From contig NZ_CP045245.1 in the NCBI RefSeq assembly GCF_009720485.1, forward strand, positions 2,914,001-2,978,000: 64,000 bases of DNA, read 5' to 3'. The first letter of the stretch is position 1. Every line of letters begins with the position of its first letter. This DNA comes from Cellulomonas sp. JZ18 (GTDB taxonomy: Bacteria; Actinomycetota; Actinomycetes; Actinomycetales; Cellulomonadaceae). This document shows positions 19,908 through 35,417 of this stretch, piece by piece. A program made the position numbers and the translations under genes. A model generated the notes under the pieces. That model did no database searches. It was not told where the DNA came from and worked only from the letters and a program-made list of their open reading frames with translations.

Positions 19908-20192
19908 TCAGTGGCCCGTCGGCGCGGCCGACCCCTCGGTCACCGCGTCGACGACCACCGTCACCTGGTCGGAGTCGACGGACAGGAACCCGCCGTCGAC
20001 GTACCACTGCAGCGGCGCGCCGCCGTCCGCCGGCGTCACGCGCACCGGGCCGGGCCGGAGCACCGACAGGATCGGCGTGTGCCCGGCGAGGATGCCGATG
20101 TCGCCGTCGGCCGCGGGCGCGGACACCTGCCGTGCGGCGCCGGACCAGATCTTCCCGTCCGCCGCCACGAGGTCCACCTCGAGCTGTGCCAC
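19908..20192 (-). CDS. atpC: ATP synthase F1 epsilon subunit
   Basis: 94 aa, GTG start. It is the short form that covers only the N-terminal beta-sandwich domain (LEVDLVAADGKIWSG, GDIGILAGHTPILSVLRPG, YVDGGFLSVDSDQVTVV). The C-terminal helical hairpin that inhibits ATP hydrolysis in many bacteria is largely absent. It links the gamma rotor to the c-ring. Last gene of atpBEFHAGDC. Confidence 0.95.
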   Translation of the reverse strand: MAQLEVDLVAADGKIWSGAARQVSAPAADGDIGILAGHTPILSVLRPGPVRVTPADGGAPLQWYVDGGFLSVDSDQVTVVVDAVTEGSAAPTGH

Positions 20193-20235
20193 CGTGCTCC
20201 CTTCTCGTGAGTCCGTCGTCGCGCGCCGTCAGGCG

Positions 20236-22696
<2,461 letters not shown>

Positions 22697-22698
22697 CC

Positions 22699-24327
<1,629 letters not shown>

Positions 24328-24396
24328 GGCGTTCTCCTCATCTGACGCACGCGGCGCGCGTGCGGTGTGTCGTGGGCCGGTGCTCCGGCGAATGTG

Positions 24397-25208
24397 TCAG
24401 CCGGCCAGCTGCCGGCGGGCGTCGGCGAGTCGGGCGAGGACGGTCGCGTCGATGACGTCGGGCCCGGCCTGCACGCGGAGGCCGCCGACGACCTGGGGGT
24501 CGACGACGACGTTGAGCTGGACCGCACGGCCCAGGGCACGGCCCACGAGGTCGGTCAGGCGCTCGCGCTGGGTGTCGGACAGCGGCGCCGCCGAGGTGAC
24601 CACGGCGACCTCGCGGTTGCGCATCTCGGCGAGCAGGTCGCCGACGTGCTGGAGCGTCGTCACGAACTGGCGTCCGCGCGGCGCGACGGCCGCACGGCGG
24701 ACGACCGCGCGCGTGGCCGGGCTGCCCGCGCCGCCGAGCAGGCCCTCGGCGAGGTCGCCGCGCGCCTGCGCCGGGTACGCCGGGTCCACCAGGCTCTGGC
24801 GCGCCTCGCGCTGACCGGCGAGCCCGCGCACGACGGCGAACAGCTCCTCCTCCACGGTGCCCAGCGCGCCGTCCGCCTGGGCGGACTGCAGCAGGGCCTG
24901 GAACGCGAGCCGCTCGGCCGCGTCCGCCAGGTCGTCGTCCGACGACCAGCGGGCCCGCACGAGCGTCTGCACGACGTCGACGGTGCGGGCGTCCGCGCCG
25001 TCCAGCAGCCGCGCGGCGAGCGCCGCCTTGGCGTCGCCCGGCAGCGACGGGTCCGCGAGCGTGCGCCGCAGCGACCCCGACGCGTCGAGTGCGTCGACGA
25101 GGGCGAACAGCTCGCCGCCGAGGCTGCGGGCCTGCGTGCCGGCGGCCTGCAGGACCGGGGTGAACCGGTCCTCGGCCGCCTGCAGCGCGGCCCTGCTCGT
25201 CCCGCGCA

Positions 25209-25209
<1 letters not shown>
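24397..25209 (-). CDS. atpH: ATP synthase delta subunit
   Basis: 270 aa, longer than the roughly 180-aa E. coli protein, as is usual in actinobacteria. The typical C-terminal block VVTSAAPLSDTQRERLTDLVGRALGRAVQLNVVVDPQVVGGLRVQ connects the peripheral stalk to the F1 crown. The ATG shares one base with the atpF stop codon (TGATG). Confidence 0.96.
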
Positions 25210-26927
<1,718 letters not shown>

Positions 26928-27019
26928 AGCGGTCTCCTGTGGTCGTGATGCACGGTGCCGCCTCGTCGCGGGCACACCGGTGACACCTGGCCGTCGTGGA
27001 TGGAGTGAAGCCTAACCCA

Positions 27020-27063
27020 TCACCCGGGCGGTTCCGGACGCCCGGTCCCACCCGCCCGGGTGA
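27020..27063 (-). terminator. Terminator between the atpI-like gene and atpB
   Basis: TCACCCGGGCGG (27020-27031) pairs perfectly with 27052-27063, starting 4 nt beyond the stop of the atpI-like gene. It probably ends the rpmE-to-atpI-like transcript, so the atp operon needs its own promoter in 26928-27019. TAGGCT on the minus strand, just inside the hairpin, is a candidate -10 box. Confidence 0.65.
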
Positions 27064-27067
27064 CGGC

Positions 27068-27541
27068 TCAGCGCGTCGTGCCGCCCGGCTCCACGTACGG
27101 CACGCGGCCGCCGTTCACGGCCCGGAAGTCGAGCACCGCGGAGCCGACCACGCCCAGCGCGAGGACCGCTGCGAGGACCCCCCGCGAGTAGAACTCCAGG
27201 TCCCTGACCAGCGCGAGCACGACGATCACGACGAGCACCTTGGCGAGCCACGTGCCCATGACGACCGCCGCCATGGTGTTCGGCGAGGAGTCGAGGGTGC
27301 GCAGCATCGCCACCACGGTCGTGGCGGAGAACACGAGCGCGAGGCCGACCCCGATGAGCGCGCCCCACACGCCGGGCACGCCGGCGACGAGGGCGCCCAC
27401 GCCGACGCCGAGCACGGCCAGGACGGCCAGCAGCACGACGGTGTCGCGCAGGGCGCGGCGGAACACGGCGCGCGCCGCCTCCTGGGCCGGACGGGTGGTC
27501 GGGTCGGCCGGCTCGACGGGTCCGGTCGGGTCGGTCGTCAC
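27068..27541 (-). CDS. AtpI-like membrane protein upstream of the atp operon
   Basis: 157 aa from GTG 27541 with about four hydrophobic segments (TVVLLAVLAVLGVGVGALVAG, GVWGALIGVGLALVFSAT, MAAVVMGTWLAKVLVVIVVLAL, GVLAAVLALGVVGSAVL). Its position directly before atpB and its size fit the poorly conserved ATP synthase accessory protein I, which helps c-ring assembly or Mg2+ supply in some bacteria. Assignment rests mainly on context. GTGA overlap with the wecA-like stop. Confidence 0.7.
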   Translation of the reverse strand: MTTDPTGPVEPADPTTRPAQEAARAVFRRALRDTVVLLAVLAVLGVGVGALVAGVPGVWGALIGVGLALVFSATTVVAMLRTLDSSPNTMAAVVMGTWLAKVLVVIVVLALVRDLEFYSRGVLAAVLALGVVGSAVLDFRAVNGGRVPYVEPGGTTR

Positions 27542-28650
27542 GGGGATGCCTCCACGGGGGTCGGGGTGCGCCCGCGCAGCGGGCCGAGGGTGAGCAGGGT
27601 GGCCACGAGGACGCCGACGCCGGTCGCGACCAGCACCGTGGTCGTCGACCACACGGCCAGCGCGGCGACGCCGAACGCCAGCACGGCGGTCCACACGTAC
27701 ATGATGAGGACCGCGCGGCGGTGGCTGTGCCCGAGGGCCAGCAGCCGGTGGTGCAGGTGCAGACGGTCGGGGTGGAAGGGGCTCTTGCCCTTGAGCAGGC
27801 GCCGCACGATGGCCAGCCCCATGTCGAGCAGGGGCAGGACGAGCACGGCGACGGGCAGCAGGATCGGCACGTAGGCGGGGAACTGCACACGGTCGACCAC
27901 TGCCTTCGGGTCGATCTGCCCCGTGACGACGATCGCGGCCGCGGCCATGACGAAGCCCAGCAGCATCGACCCGGAGTCGCCCATGAAGATGCGCGCGGGG
28001 TAGGCGTTGTGCGGCAGGAAGCCGACGCACACCCCGACGAGCACGGCGAGCACGAGCGCGGCGAGGCTCGAGTAGTCGCCCTGGCTCGTGCCGCGCGTGA
28101 GCAGGTAGGCGTAGAGGAAGAACGCGGCGCCGCCGATCGCGAGCACCCCGGCCGCGAGGCCGTCGAGCCCGTCGACGAAGTTCACGGCGTTCATGGCGAC
28201 CACGACCGAGACGACGGTGACGAACACCCACGTGCGCGTCGAGCCGACGAGCACCCCCGCGATCGGCAGCTGGTAGAGCAGCACGCCCTGCCAGGCCAGG
28301 AAGCCGGCGGCGAGCACCTGCCCCATGAGCTTGGTCAGCCAGTCGAGGTCCCAGATGTCGTCCGCCACGCCCAGCGCGCACACGAGCGCGGCGCCGCCCA
28401 CGATGCCGATGACGGGACGTGGGTTGTCGAACAGTCCGGACAGGAAGGGCAGCCGGCTCGCGATGAGCACCGCCACGAGCAGGCCGCCGAACATCGCCAT
28501 GCCCCCCAGGCGCGGGGTGGGAATCGCGTGCACGTCACGGTCGCGCACGGCCGTGATCGCCCCCCAGCGCAGGGCGCACCACCGTGCGAGCGGCATCAGC
28601 AGGTACGTGACGACCGCCGCGATCAGCATGACGAGCGCGTACACCCTCAC
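27538..28650 (-). CDS. Undecaprenyl-phosphate N-acetylglucosamine-1-phosphate transferase (WecA/TagO type)
   Basis: 370 aa with about eleven membrane segments. Diagnostic motifs are ADDIWDLDWLTKL (first Asp-rich loop), MNAVNFVDGLDGLAAG, IFMGDSGSML and HLHHRLLALGHSHR. These match MraY-like transferases that load GlcNAc-phosphate on undecaprenyl phosphate for arabinogalactan, teichoic acid or other wall glycans. GTG start overlaps the stop of the sua5 gene as GTGA. Presence just upstream of atpI-atp is normal for actinobacteria. Confidence 0.93.
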   Translation of the reverse strand: MRVYALVMLIAAVVTYLLMPLARWCALRWGAITAVRDRDVHAIPTPRLGGMAMFGGLLVAVLIASRLPFLSGLFDNPRPVIGIVGGAALVCALGVADDIWDLDWLTKLMGQVLAAGFLAWQGVLLYQLPIAGVLVGSTRTWVFVTVVSVVVAMNAVNFVDGLDGLAAGVLAIGGAAFFLYAYLLTRGTSQGDYSSLAALVLAVLVGVCVGFLPHNAYPARIFMGDSGSMLLGFVMAAAAIVVTGQIDPKAVVDRVQFPAYVPILLPVAVLVLPLLDMGLAIVRRLLKGKSPFHPDRLHLHHRLLALGHSHRRAVLIMYVWTAVLAFGVAALAVWSTTTVLVATGVGVLVATLLTLGPLRGRTPTPVEASP

Positions 28651-29462
28651 GGGGCCGGGGCCTCCGGGGTGCCGTCACCGGCGGGCGCGCTGTCGGTGGG
28701 TGCGGTGCCGGCGGGTGCGTCGTCGGCGGGTGCGGTGCCGGCGGGTGCGGTGTCGGGGGACGCGCTGTCGGCGGGTGCGCCGTCGGCGGGCGGCGCCGGG
28801 GCCGGCGCGGCCGGCGGCGGTGCCATCACCGGCGCGACGGCGGCGAGCGCGGCGAGGTCGATGGCGCCCAGGCGCACGACCCGCAGCACGTCGCCCGTCG
28901 CGTCGACGATGGTGGACGCGACGCCCCCGGGCGCGACGCCGCCGTCGAGGATGACCGGCACGTGGGCCCCGAGCTGGCGGTACGCCTCCTGCGCGGTGGT
29001 CGACGCGGGCCGGCCCGTGCGGTTCGCGCTCGAGACCGCGAGCGGCCCGGTGCGGCGCAGCAGCGCGAGCGCGACGCGGTGGTCCGGGACGCGCAGGGCG
29101 ACCGTGCCGTGCGTCTCCCCCAGGTCCCAGGCGAGCGACGGCTGGGCGCGCACGATCACCGTCAGGCCGCCGGGCCAGAACGCGTCGGCGAGGGCGCGCA
29201 CGCCGTCCGGCACGTCGGTCGCCAGGCCGTCGAGCGTGCGCACGTCCGGGATGAGCACCGGCGGGGGCATCTGCCGCCCGCGCCCCTTGGCGTCCAGGAG
29301 GGACTGCACGGCGCGCGGCGAGAACGCGTCGGCCGCGATGCCGTACACGGTGTCGGTCGGCAGGACGACGAGCTGGCCACGGCTGATCGTGTTGACGGCC
29401 TCGTCGAGGGCGGGGCCCCAGGTGCCCGGGTCGGTCGCGTCCTTGATGCGGATCAGGCTCAC
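28647..29462 (-). CDS. L-threonylcarbamoyladenylate synthase with a repetitive C-terminal tail
   Basis: 271 aa. The first ~215 residues form a complete YrdC/Sua5 domain: GQLVVLPTDTVYGIAADAFS, LLDAKGRGRQMPPPVLI and PLAVSSANRTGRPASTTA. It makes threonylcarbamoyl-AMP from Thr, bicarbonate and ATP for the t6A37 modification of ANN-decoding tRNAs. The last ~45 residues are a low-complexity tail of five-residue units such as DTAPA, GTAPA and DDAPA, encoded by a 15-bp tandem repeat. The tail is not part of the known fold. The start overlaps prmC as GTGA. Confidence 0.93.
   Translation of the reverse strand: MSLIRIKDATDPGTWGPALDEAVNTISRGQLVVLPTDTVYGIAADAFSPRAVQSLLDAKGRGRQMPPPVLIPDVRTLDGLATDVPDGVRALADAFWPGGLTVIVRAQPSLAWDLGETHGTVALRVPDHRVALALLRRTGPLAVSSANRTGRPASTTAQEAYRQLGAHVPVILDGGVAPGGVASTIVDATGDVLRVVRLGAIDLAALAAVAPVMAPPPAAPAPAPPADGAPADSASPDTAPAGTAPADDAPAGTAPTDSAPAGDGTPEAPAP
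28681..28785. repeat. 15-bp tandem repeat (7 copies) inside the sua5-type gene
   Basis: Seven consecutive 15-mers of the type GCGGGTGCGGTGCCG run in frame and encode the Ala/Pro/Asp/Thr tail. Copy-number variation between strains would change protein length without breaking the frame. Confidence 0.85.
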
Positions 29463-30400
29463 GCGGGCGAGTCTCCCACGCCCGCCGGGGCGACTCGCCG
29501 GGCCACCAGGGTGCGGGGGCGGCCGGACAGGTCGGCGGCGGTGACGACGTCCGTGAACGCCCCGGTCGCCGTCGCGACGTCGCGCGCGGGTCCGTCCTGC
29601 ACCTCGGCGTGCTCCATGACGAGCAGGCCGCCCGGCGCGAGCAGGCGCGCCGCGGCGGCGACGACGGCACGCGGCACGTCGAGCCCGTCGGCCCCGCCCC
29701 CGTACAGCGCGAGGTCCGGGTCGTGGTCGCGCACCTCCGGGTCGGTGGGGACGGCGTCCGGCGGGATGTAGGGCGGGTTGGACACGACCACGTCGACCGT
29801 CCCTGCGAGGTCGGCCAGCAGGTCGGGGTCGCGCACGTCCGCCTGCTCGACGCGGACGTCGGCGGCGCCCACGGCCTGCGCGTTGCGCCGGGCGAGCGAC
29901 ACGGCGGCGGCCGAGAGGTCCACGGCGACGACCCGTGCCCCGGGCACCTCGGTCGCGACCGCCAGCGCGATAGCCCCGGTGCCCGTGCACAGGTCGACGA
30001 CGACGGGCGTGCGTCCCGCCGCCCGCAGCCGGCGCGCCTCGTCGACCGCGGGCTGCGCGACCGTCTCGGTCTCGGGACGGGGGACGAACACGCCCGGCTC
30101 GACGTGCAGGGTGAGCCAGCGGAACACGGTCCGCCCGATGATGTGCTGCAGGGGCTCCCGGGCGCGGCGGCGCTCCACGAGCGCCGCGTAGGCCGCACCG
30201 AACCCCGCGGGCAGCGGCGGCGGCAGCACGAGGTCGACGCGGTCACGGCCCAGGGCGTGCGCGGCCAGCGCGAGCGCGTCGTGCCGGGGGGAGCCGACGC
30301 CGGCCTCCGCGAGCACGCGGGCGGCGCCGTCGACGTAGGCGCGCAGCGTCACCGCGGGCGCGTCCGGGCCGTCCGGGGGCGTGACGCCGGGCGCGCTCAC
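29459..30400 (-). CDS. prmC: Peptide chain release factor N5-glutamine methyltransferase
   Basis: 313 aa, GTG start. The SAM-binding motif is [17 protein letters not shown], the catalytic signature is VVSNPPYIP, and the N-terminal helical domain has [30 protein letters not shown]. It methylates the Gln of the GGQ motif in release factors and is encoded directly after prfA with a GTGA overlap. Confidence 0.95.
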   Translation of the reverse strand: MSAPGVTPPDGPDAPAVTLRAYVDGAARVLAEAGVGSPRHDALALAAHALGRDRVDLVLPPPLPAGFGAAYAALVERRRAREPLQHIIGRTVFRWLTLHVEPGVFVPRPETETVAQPAVDEARRLRAAGRTPVVVDLCTGTGAIALAVATEVPGARVVAVDLSAAAVSLARRNAQAVGAADVRVEQADVRDPDLLADLAGTVDVVVSNPPYIPPDAVPTDPEVRDHDPDLALYGGGADGLDVPRAVVAAAARLLAPGGLLVMEHAEVQDGPARDVATATGAFTDVVTAADLSGRPRTLVARRVAPAGVGDSPA

Positions 30401-31488
30401 GCGCCCGCGGCGGCCAGGCGCGCCGCCTCGTCCGCCTCGACGGCCGACGCCACGACGGGGCCGAGGTCGCCGTCGAGCACCTGGTCGAGGTTGTACGCCT
30501 TGTACCCCGTGCGGTGGTCGGCGATCCGGTTCTCCGGGAAGTTGTAGGTGCGGATGCGCTCCGAGCGGTCGACCGTGCGCACCTGCGACCGGCGCGCCTC
30601 GCTCGCCGCGGCGGCCGCCTCCTCCTGCCGGGCCGCGAGCAGCCGGGCGCGCAGCACCCGCATCGCCTGCTCGCGGTTCTGCAGCTGGGACTTCTCGTTC
30701 TGCATCGACACGACGATGCCGGTGGGCAGGTGGGTGATCCGCACGGCGGAGTCGGTCGTGTTCACCGACTGACCGCCCGGTCCGGACGAGCGGTAGACGT
30801 CGATGCGCAGGTCGTTCTGGTCGATCTCGACCTCGCCCTCGTCGTCGGCCTCCGGGAAGACCATGACGCCGGCGGCGGACGTGTGGATGCGCCCCTGCGA
30901 CTCGGTGACGGGCACGCGCTGCACGCGGTGCACGCCGCCCTCGTACTTCAGGTGCGCCCACACGCCGTCCTCGGGGGCGCCCGCGGCGCGCGCCTTCACC
31001 GCCACCTGCACGTCCTTGTAGCCGCCGAGGTCCGACTCGGTGGCCTCGAGCACCTGCACGCTCCAGCCCATGCGCTCGGCGTAGCGCGTGTACATCCGCA
31101 GCAGGTCGCCCGCGAACAGCGCGGACTCCTCGCCGCCCTCCCCCGCCTTGATCTCGAGGATGACGTCGCGGCCGTCGTCCGGGTCGCGCGGGACGAGCAC
31201 GCGGCGCAGGCGCTCGGCGGCCTCGTCGGCGGCGGCGCGCAGCGCGGGCACCTCGGCGGCGAAGGACGGGTCCTCGGCGGCGAGCTCCGCGGCCGCCTCG
31301 GCGTCGTCGCGCGCCGTGCGCCAGGCGCGGTACGCCTGCACGACGGGCCCGAGCTCGACGTAGCGGCGTCCCAGCCGCCGCGCGCGCCCGGTGTCCTGGT
31401 GGACGGCGGGGTCGGCGAGCTGGGTCTCGATGTCCGCGTGCTCGGCGAGCAGCGGGGCGAGCGCCGGCGGTGTGCCGTCGTGGGTCAC
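30397..31488 (-). CDS. prfA: Peptide chain release factor 1
   Basis: 363 aa, GTG start, full length. The peptidyl-tRNA hydrolysis motif is [17 protein letters not shown]. The N-terminal region is [18 protein letters not shown] and the C-terminal region is [23 protein letters not shown]1 reads UAA and UAG. Followed by prmC, its modifying enzyme. Confidence 0.97.
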   Translation of the reverse strand: MTHDGTPPALAPLLAEHADIETQLADPAVHQDTGRARRLGRRYVELGPVVQAYRAWRTARDDAEAAAELAAEDPSFAAEVPALRAAADEAAERLRRVLVPRDPDDGRDVILEIKAGEGGEESALFAGDLLRMYTRYAERMGWSVQVLEATESDLGGYKDVQVAVKARAAGAPEDGVWAHLKYEGGVHRVQRVPVTESQGRIHTSAAGVMVFPEADDEGEVEIDQNDLRIDVYRSSGPGGQSVNTTDSAVRITHLPTGIVVSMQNEKSQLQNREQAMRVLRARLLAARQEEAAAAASEARRSQVRTVDRSERIRTYNFPENRIADHRTGYKAYNLDQVLDGDLGPVVASAVEADEAARLAAAGA

Positions 31489-31551
31489 GGGTCTCCTGGG
31501 TCGGACGTGCGGTGCGGGGTCGGGCGGGCCTGGCCGCGCCCGGGAACGACG

Positions 31552-31617
31552 CAGCGCCGGTGCACGGGCGCGGGCACGACCATGGAGGGCCGTCGTCCGC
31601 GCCGTGCACCGGCGCTG
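31552..31617 (-). terminator. Terminator or attenuator after rpmE
   Basis: A 16-bp perfect stem (31552-31567 with 31602-31617), extendable by about five pairs over a one-base bulge, begins 9 nt after the rpmE stop. It lies between rpmE and prfA, so rpmE is mostly transcribed alone. Confidence 0.75.
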
Positions 31618-31626
31618 GCGGAAGAG

Positions 31627-31842
31627 CTACTTGCCGGACTTCTTGCCGTAGCGGGCCTCGAAGCGGGCCACGCGGCCACCGGTGTCCAGGATCTTCTGCT
31701 TGCCCGTGTAGAACGGGTGGCAGGCGCTGCAGACGTCGGCGTGGATCTTGCCGTTCGGGACGGTCGACCGGGTGGTGAACGTGTTGCCGCAGGTGCAGGT
31801 GACCTCGGTGACCACGTACTCCGGGTGGATGCCAGACTTCAC
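31627..31842 (-). CDS. rpmE: 50S ribosomal protein L31 (zinc-binding form)
   Basis: 71 aa, ATG start. The Cys pairs TCTCGN and [13 protein letters not shown] mark the C+ zinc-containing type of bL31, expressed in zinc-replete cells. It bridges the ribosomal subunits. Confidence 0.96.
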   Translation of the reverse strand: MKSGIHPEYVVTEVTCTCGNTFTTRSTVPNGKIHADVCSACHPFYTGKQKILDTGGRVARFEARYGKKSGK

Positions 31843-31974
31843 TGTTCTCTCCTAGCGGGGGGTGTCTCCGGGTCCGGACGCGCCGTTCGCGCCGGTGAAC
31901 CGCAGACCAGCGGACCATTGTGCCAGAACGCCGCGGGGCGCCGAAATCATCCCGGCGCCCCCGGCGGCGAGCGG

Positions 31975-34068
31975 TCAGACGACCTTGCCCACGCCCTCCT
32001 CGAGCCCGTGGCCGTTGGTGCCCGGCGTCGTCTTCTGCACCTGGAGCAGGAACTCGACGTTCGACTTCGTCTCGCGCAGCTTGCCGAGCAGCAGCTCGAT
32101 CGCCTGCTGCTGGTCCAGCGCGCCGAGGACGCGGCGCAGCTTGTAGACGATCTTCAGCTCGTCGCCGCTCATGAGCACCTCCTCGCGGCGGGTGCCGGAC
32201 GCGTTCACGTCCACCGCCGGGAAGATGCGCTTGTCGGCGAGCTGGCGCGACAGGCGCAGCTCCATGTTCCCGGTGCCCTTGAACTCCTCGAAGATGACCT
32301 CGTCCATCTTCGACCCCGTCTCGACCAGGGCCGAGGCGAGGATCGTCAGGGAGCCGCCGTGCTCGATGTTGCGCGCGGCGCCGAAGAACCGCTTCGGCGG
32401 GTAGAGCGCCGAGGCGTCCACACCACCGGACAGGATGCGCCCGGACGCCGGCGCGGCCAGGTTGTAGGCCCGCGAGAGGCGGGTCAGCGAGTCGAGCAGC
32501 ACGACGACGTCCTGGCCGAGCTCCACCAGGCGCTTGGCCCGCTCGATCGCGAGCTCGGCGACGATCGTGTGGTCGGACGCGGGCCGGTCGAAGGTCGAGG
32601 CGATGACCTCGCCCTTCACCGTCCGCTGCATGTCCGTGACCTCCTCGGGGCGCTCGTCGACGAGCACGACCATGAGGTGGACCTCGGGGTTGTTCGCGGT
32701 GATCGCGTTCGCGATCTGCTGCATGACGATCGTCTTGCCCGCCTTGGGCGGCGCGACGATGAGGCCGCGCTGGCCCTTGCCGATGGGGGCGACGATGTCG
32801 ATGACGCGGGGCGTGAGCCGGCCCGGCTCGGTCTCCAGGCGCAGGCGCTCCTGCGGGTACAGCGGCGTGAGCTTGGTGAACTCCGGGCGCTGGCGCGCCT
32901 CCTCCGGGCTCATGCCGTTGACCGAGTCGAGCCGCACGAGCGCGTTGAACTTGCTCGGGCGGTTGCCCTGCGGCTGCGGGTCGCCCTCGCGCGGCTGGCG
33001 CACCGCCCCGGCGACGGCGTCGCCGCGGCGCAGGCCGTACTTCTTCACCTGGTTGAGCGAGACGTAGACGTCGCCCGGACCGGGCAGGTAGCCGGAGGTG
33101 CGCACGAAGGCGTAGGACTCGAGCACGTCGAGCACGCCCGCGACGGGCAGCAGGACGTCGTCCTCGTCGAGCTCGACCTCGTCGAGACCCGCCAGCTCGC
33201 CCTGGCCACGGCCGCGGCCGCGCTTGCGGTCGCGCTCGCGGTACCGGTCGCGCGAGCGGCGCCGGCGGCCACCGCGCTCGTCGCCCTCGTCCTGGCGGTC
33301 GTCACGGTCCGGCCGGCCCTGCCGGTCGGCGCGCTCCTGCTGCGCCGGCTGGGCGTCGCGCACCTGCTGCGGACGGTCGCCACGCCGCAGATCCGCGGGG
33401 CGCTCGCCCTGCTCCTCGCGCGGTGCGGCGTCGACGGGCGCCCCGGCGTCACGGCCGGCGCGACGCGAGCGGCGCCCGCCGCTCTCGCCGGCGCGGGCGC
33501 GGTCGTCGCGCTCGTCGCCGGCACCCATGCGCGCGTCCAGCGCGGCCTCGAGGCCGGCGAGCGCGTCACGGTCGCCGCGCGCCGGGCGGTCGTCCTCACC
33601 CTGCTCGGAGCGGTCGCCCCGGGTGCGCCGGGCCTGCCGCGGCTCCGCCGGCGGCGCGTCGGTCGGCGTGGCGCCGGCACCGGCCGGCGCGGCGGCGGTC
33701 GCCGCGTCCGTGCGGGGGGCGTCGGCCTGCGGCGCGTCGGCGGGCGCGGCGTCCTCACCCTGCGGCCGCTCGGCGCGGACCCGCTCGGCACGGGGGGCGC
33801 GCTCACGGCGCGGTGCGCGGGCGGGCGCCTGCGCGCCGTCGTCCTCGGTGCGCGAGGCGGTGGCGCCGGCCTCGGCGGCGGGCGCCGACGGCGCGCTCGC
33901 GGCGGGACGGTCGCCCGATCGCGCGGCGGAGATCGCCTGCACGAGGTCACCCTTGCGCATCTTGCTCGTGCCCTTGACGCCGAGCTGCACGGCCAGCGCC
34001 TGGAGCTCCGGCAGCCGCATCGCGGAGATGGTGCCGGTGGTCGCCGCGGCGTCGATGGTGTCTGTCAC
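31975..34068 (-). CDS. rho: Transcription termination factor Rho
   Basis: 697 aa from GTG 34068, preceded by a GAAGGATCCTTC palindrome that includes the ribosome site. The N-terminal Rho_N helix bundle ([30 protein letters not shown]) is followed by about 230 residues of Ala/Pro/Asp- then Arg/Asp/Gly-rich low complexity. The RNA-binding OB fold ([22 protein letters not shown]) comes next. The hexameric ATPase has P-loop [22 protein letters not shown] and the secondary RNA site near GKGQRG. The long basic insert is the actinobacterial form and contributes RNA affinity. Confidence 0.97.
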   Translation of the reverse strand: MTDTIDAAATTGTISAMRLPELQALAVQLGVKGTSKMRKGDLVQAISAARSGDRPAASAPSAPAAEAGATASRTEDDGAQAPARAPRRERAPRAERVRAERPQGEDAAPADAPQADAPRTDAATAAAPAGAGATPTDAPPAEPRQARRTRGDRSEQGEDDRPARGDRDALAGLEAALDARMGAGDERDDRARAGESGGRRSRRAGRDAGAPVDAAPREEQGERPADLRRGDRPQQVRDAQPAQQERADRQGRPDRDDRQDEGDERGGRRRRSRDRYRERDRKRGRGRGQGELAGLDEVELDEDDVLLPVAGVLDVLESYAFVRTSGYLPGPGDVYVSLNQVKKYGLRRGDAVAGAVRQPREGDPQPQGNRPSKFNALVRLDSVNGMSPEEARQRPEFTKLTPLYPQERLRLETEPGRLTPRVIDIVAPIGKGQRGLIVAPPKAGKTIVMQQIANAITANNPEVHLMVVLVDERPEEVTDMQRTVKGEVIASTFDRPASDHTIVAELAIERAKRLVELGQDVVVLLDSLTRLSRAYNLAAPASGRILSGGVDASALYPPKRFFGAARNIEHGGSLTILASALVETGSKMDEVIFEEFKGTGNMELRLSRQLADKRIFPAVDVNASGTRREEVLMSGDELKIVYKLRRVLGALDQQQAIELLLGKLRETKSNVEFLLQVQKTTPGTNGHGLEEGVGKVV

Positions 34069-34439
34069 GAAGGATCCTTCCCCCTCGGCGGGGCCCCTCC
34101 CGGTCCTCCCGGGCGGGGGTCTGCGTCCGGCCGCTGCGGTCGGACGGCGGTGTGCCACGCGCGCCGCGTACGACGGCGTCTGCTCACGCGGGCGGGACGT
34201 CCCCCTCGTCGTCGACTCGTTCGACCGTCTGGCGCCGATCGCGGCGACGTCCGGGCGACCGTCGGCACCGCAGCGGGGCCGGGTGGCGTGGGGTCGTGTT
34301 CCGGGAGTCGAGGTTCCGCAGTCGAGCCACAGGGGGCCGGAGGACGAGGTCCGGGGGAACGGCTCGATGCTACCACCGCGCCCTTCGCGGGTGAGCCCGC
34401 CCCACGGGTGACCCCGGCGCACGGGCCCGGGTGGCGGCG
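34069..34439 (-). promoter_or_regulatory. Rho upstream region with candidate promoter and long leader
   Basis: No gene is seen in these 371 nt. On the minus strand TAGCAT (34367-34372) is a good -10 box, but no convincing -35 is visible. Transcription from there would give a leader of roughly 290 nt, long enough for the Rho-dependent autoregulation known for rho genes elsewhere. Several GC-rich inverted segments lie near 34079-34130. Confidence 0.4.
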
Positions 34440-35414
34440 TCAGTCGAGCAGCGTGCGCACCGTCGCGCCGCCGGGGTCCACCGCCAGCCGCAGGACGCGC
34501 CAGCCGGCCATGACGCCGCCGAACGCGTCGGCGACCGCCGCGTCGGCGTCGGTCGGCAGGCCGTCCTGCCCGGCACCGCCCGGGGCGTCGGTGCGCCGCG
34601 CGAGGGCCAGCACCGTCGGCCCCGCGCCGGACACCACCGCCGCCACGCCGCGCGTGCGCAGGGCGTCGACCAGCGCGAGCGACTCCGGCATGACCGCACG
34701 GCGGTAGCCCTGGTGCAGCCGGTCCCCCGTCGCGTCCAGCAGGAGGTCGGGCCGCCGGCCGAGCGCCTCGACCAGGAGCGCCGCGCGCCCCGCCTGCCAG
34801 GCGGCGTCCCCGTGCGGCACCTGCGCCGGCAGGACGCCGCGCGCGGCGTGCGTCGACAGGTGCTGCGCAGGCACCACGGCGACCGGCGCGACGTCGGGGT
34901 GCACGGGCAGGCGGGCCGCACGGACGCCCTCGCCGCCGGCACCGCCGTCCGCCGTCCACGCGAGGGTCAGCCCGCCCAGCAGCGCGGGGGCCGCGTTGTC
35001 CGGGTGGCCCTCGAGCAGCGTGGCGAGCGCGAGCGCGTCGTCGTCGCCCAGCACGTCGGGGTCGTCGACGAGCCCGCGCGCCGCGAGCACCCCGGCCACG
35101 ACGGCCGCGGCCGACGAGCCGAGCCCGCGCCCGTGCGGGATCCGGTTGCGGCAGCGCAGGTGCAGACCGGTCTGCGGCGCGCCGACGTGGTCGAGCGCGG
35201 CGCGCAGCGCACGCACGACCAGGTGCCGCTCGTCGTCCGGCACCTCACCGGCGCCCTCCCCCTCGACCTCGACGCGCGCACCGGGGGACGCGACGGCCCG
35301 CACCTCGAGCTCGTCGTGCAGGGCCAGGGCCATGCCGAGCGCGTCGAAACCGGGCCCGAGGTTCGCGGACGTGGCGGGGACGCGCACCCGCACGTGCGCC
35401 GCGCGCAGACGCAC
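34440..35414 (-). CDS. thrB: Homoserine kinase
   Basis: 324 aa, GHMP kinase family. The substrate-loop VRVPATSANLGPGFDALGMAL and the ATP motif IPHGRGLGSSAAAVVAG are clear, with the third motif near AVVSGAGPTVLALA. It phosphorylates homoserine before ThrC. It starts 3 nt after the thrC stop. Confidence 0.96.
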   Translation of the reverse strand: MRLRAAHVRVRVPATSANLGPGFDALGMALALHDELEVRAVASPGARVEVEGEGAGEVPDDERHLVVRALRAALDHVGAPQTGLHLRCRNRIPHGRGLGSSAAAVVAGVLAARGLVDDPDVLGDDDALALATLLEGHPDNAAPALLGGLTLAWTADGGAGGEGVRAARLPVHPDVAPVAVVPAQHLSTHAARGVLPAQVPHGDAAWQAGRAALLVEALGRRPDLLLDATGDRLHQGYRRAVMPESLALVDALRTRGVAAVVSGAGPTVLALARRTDAPGGAGQDGLPTDADAAVADAFGGVMAGWRVLRLAVDPGGATVRTLLD

Positions 35415-35417
35415 GGC

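Noticed and set aside
27721..29544. Long plus-strand frame over wecA-like and sua5 genes, with Ala/Gly repeats
   Set aside because: The repeats come from the antisense of the 15-bp array at 28681-28785. No independent evidence of expression.
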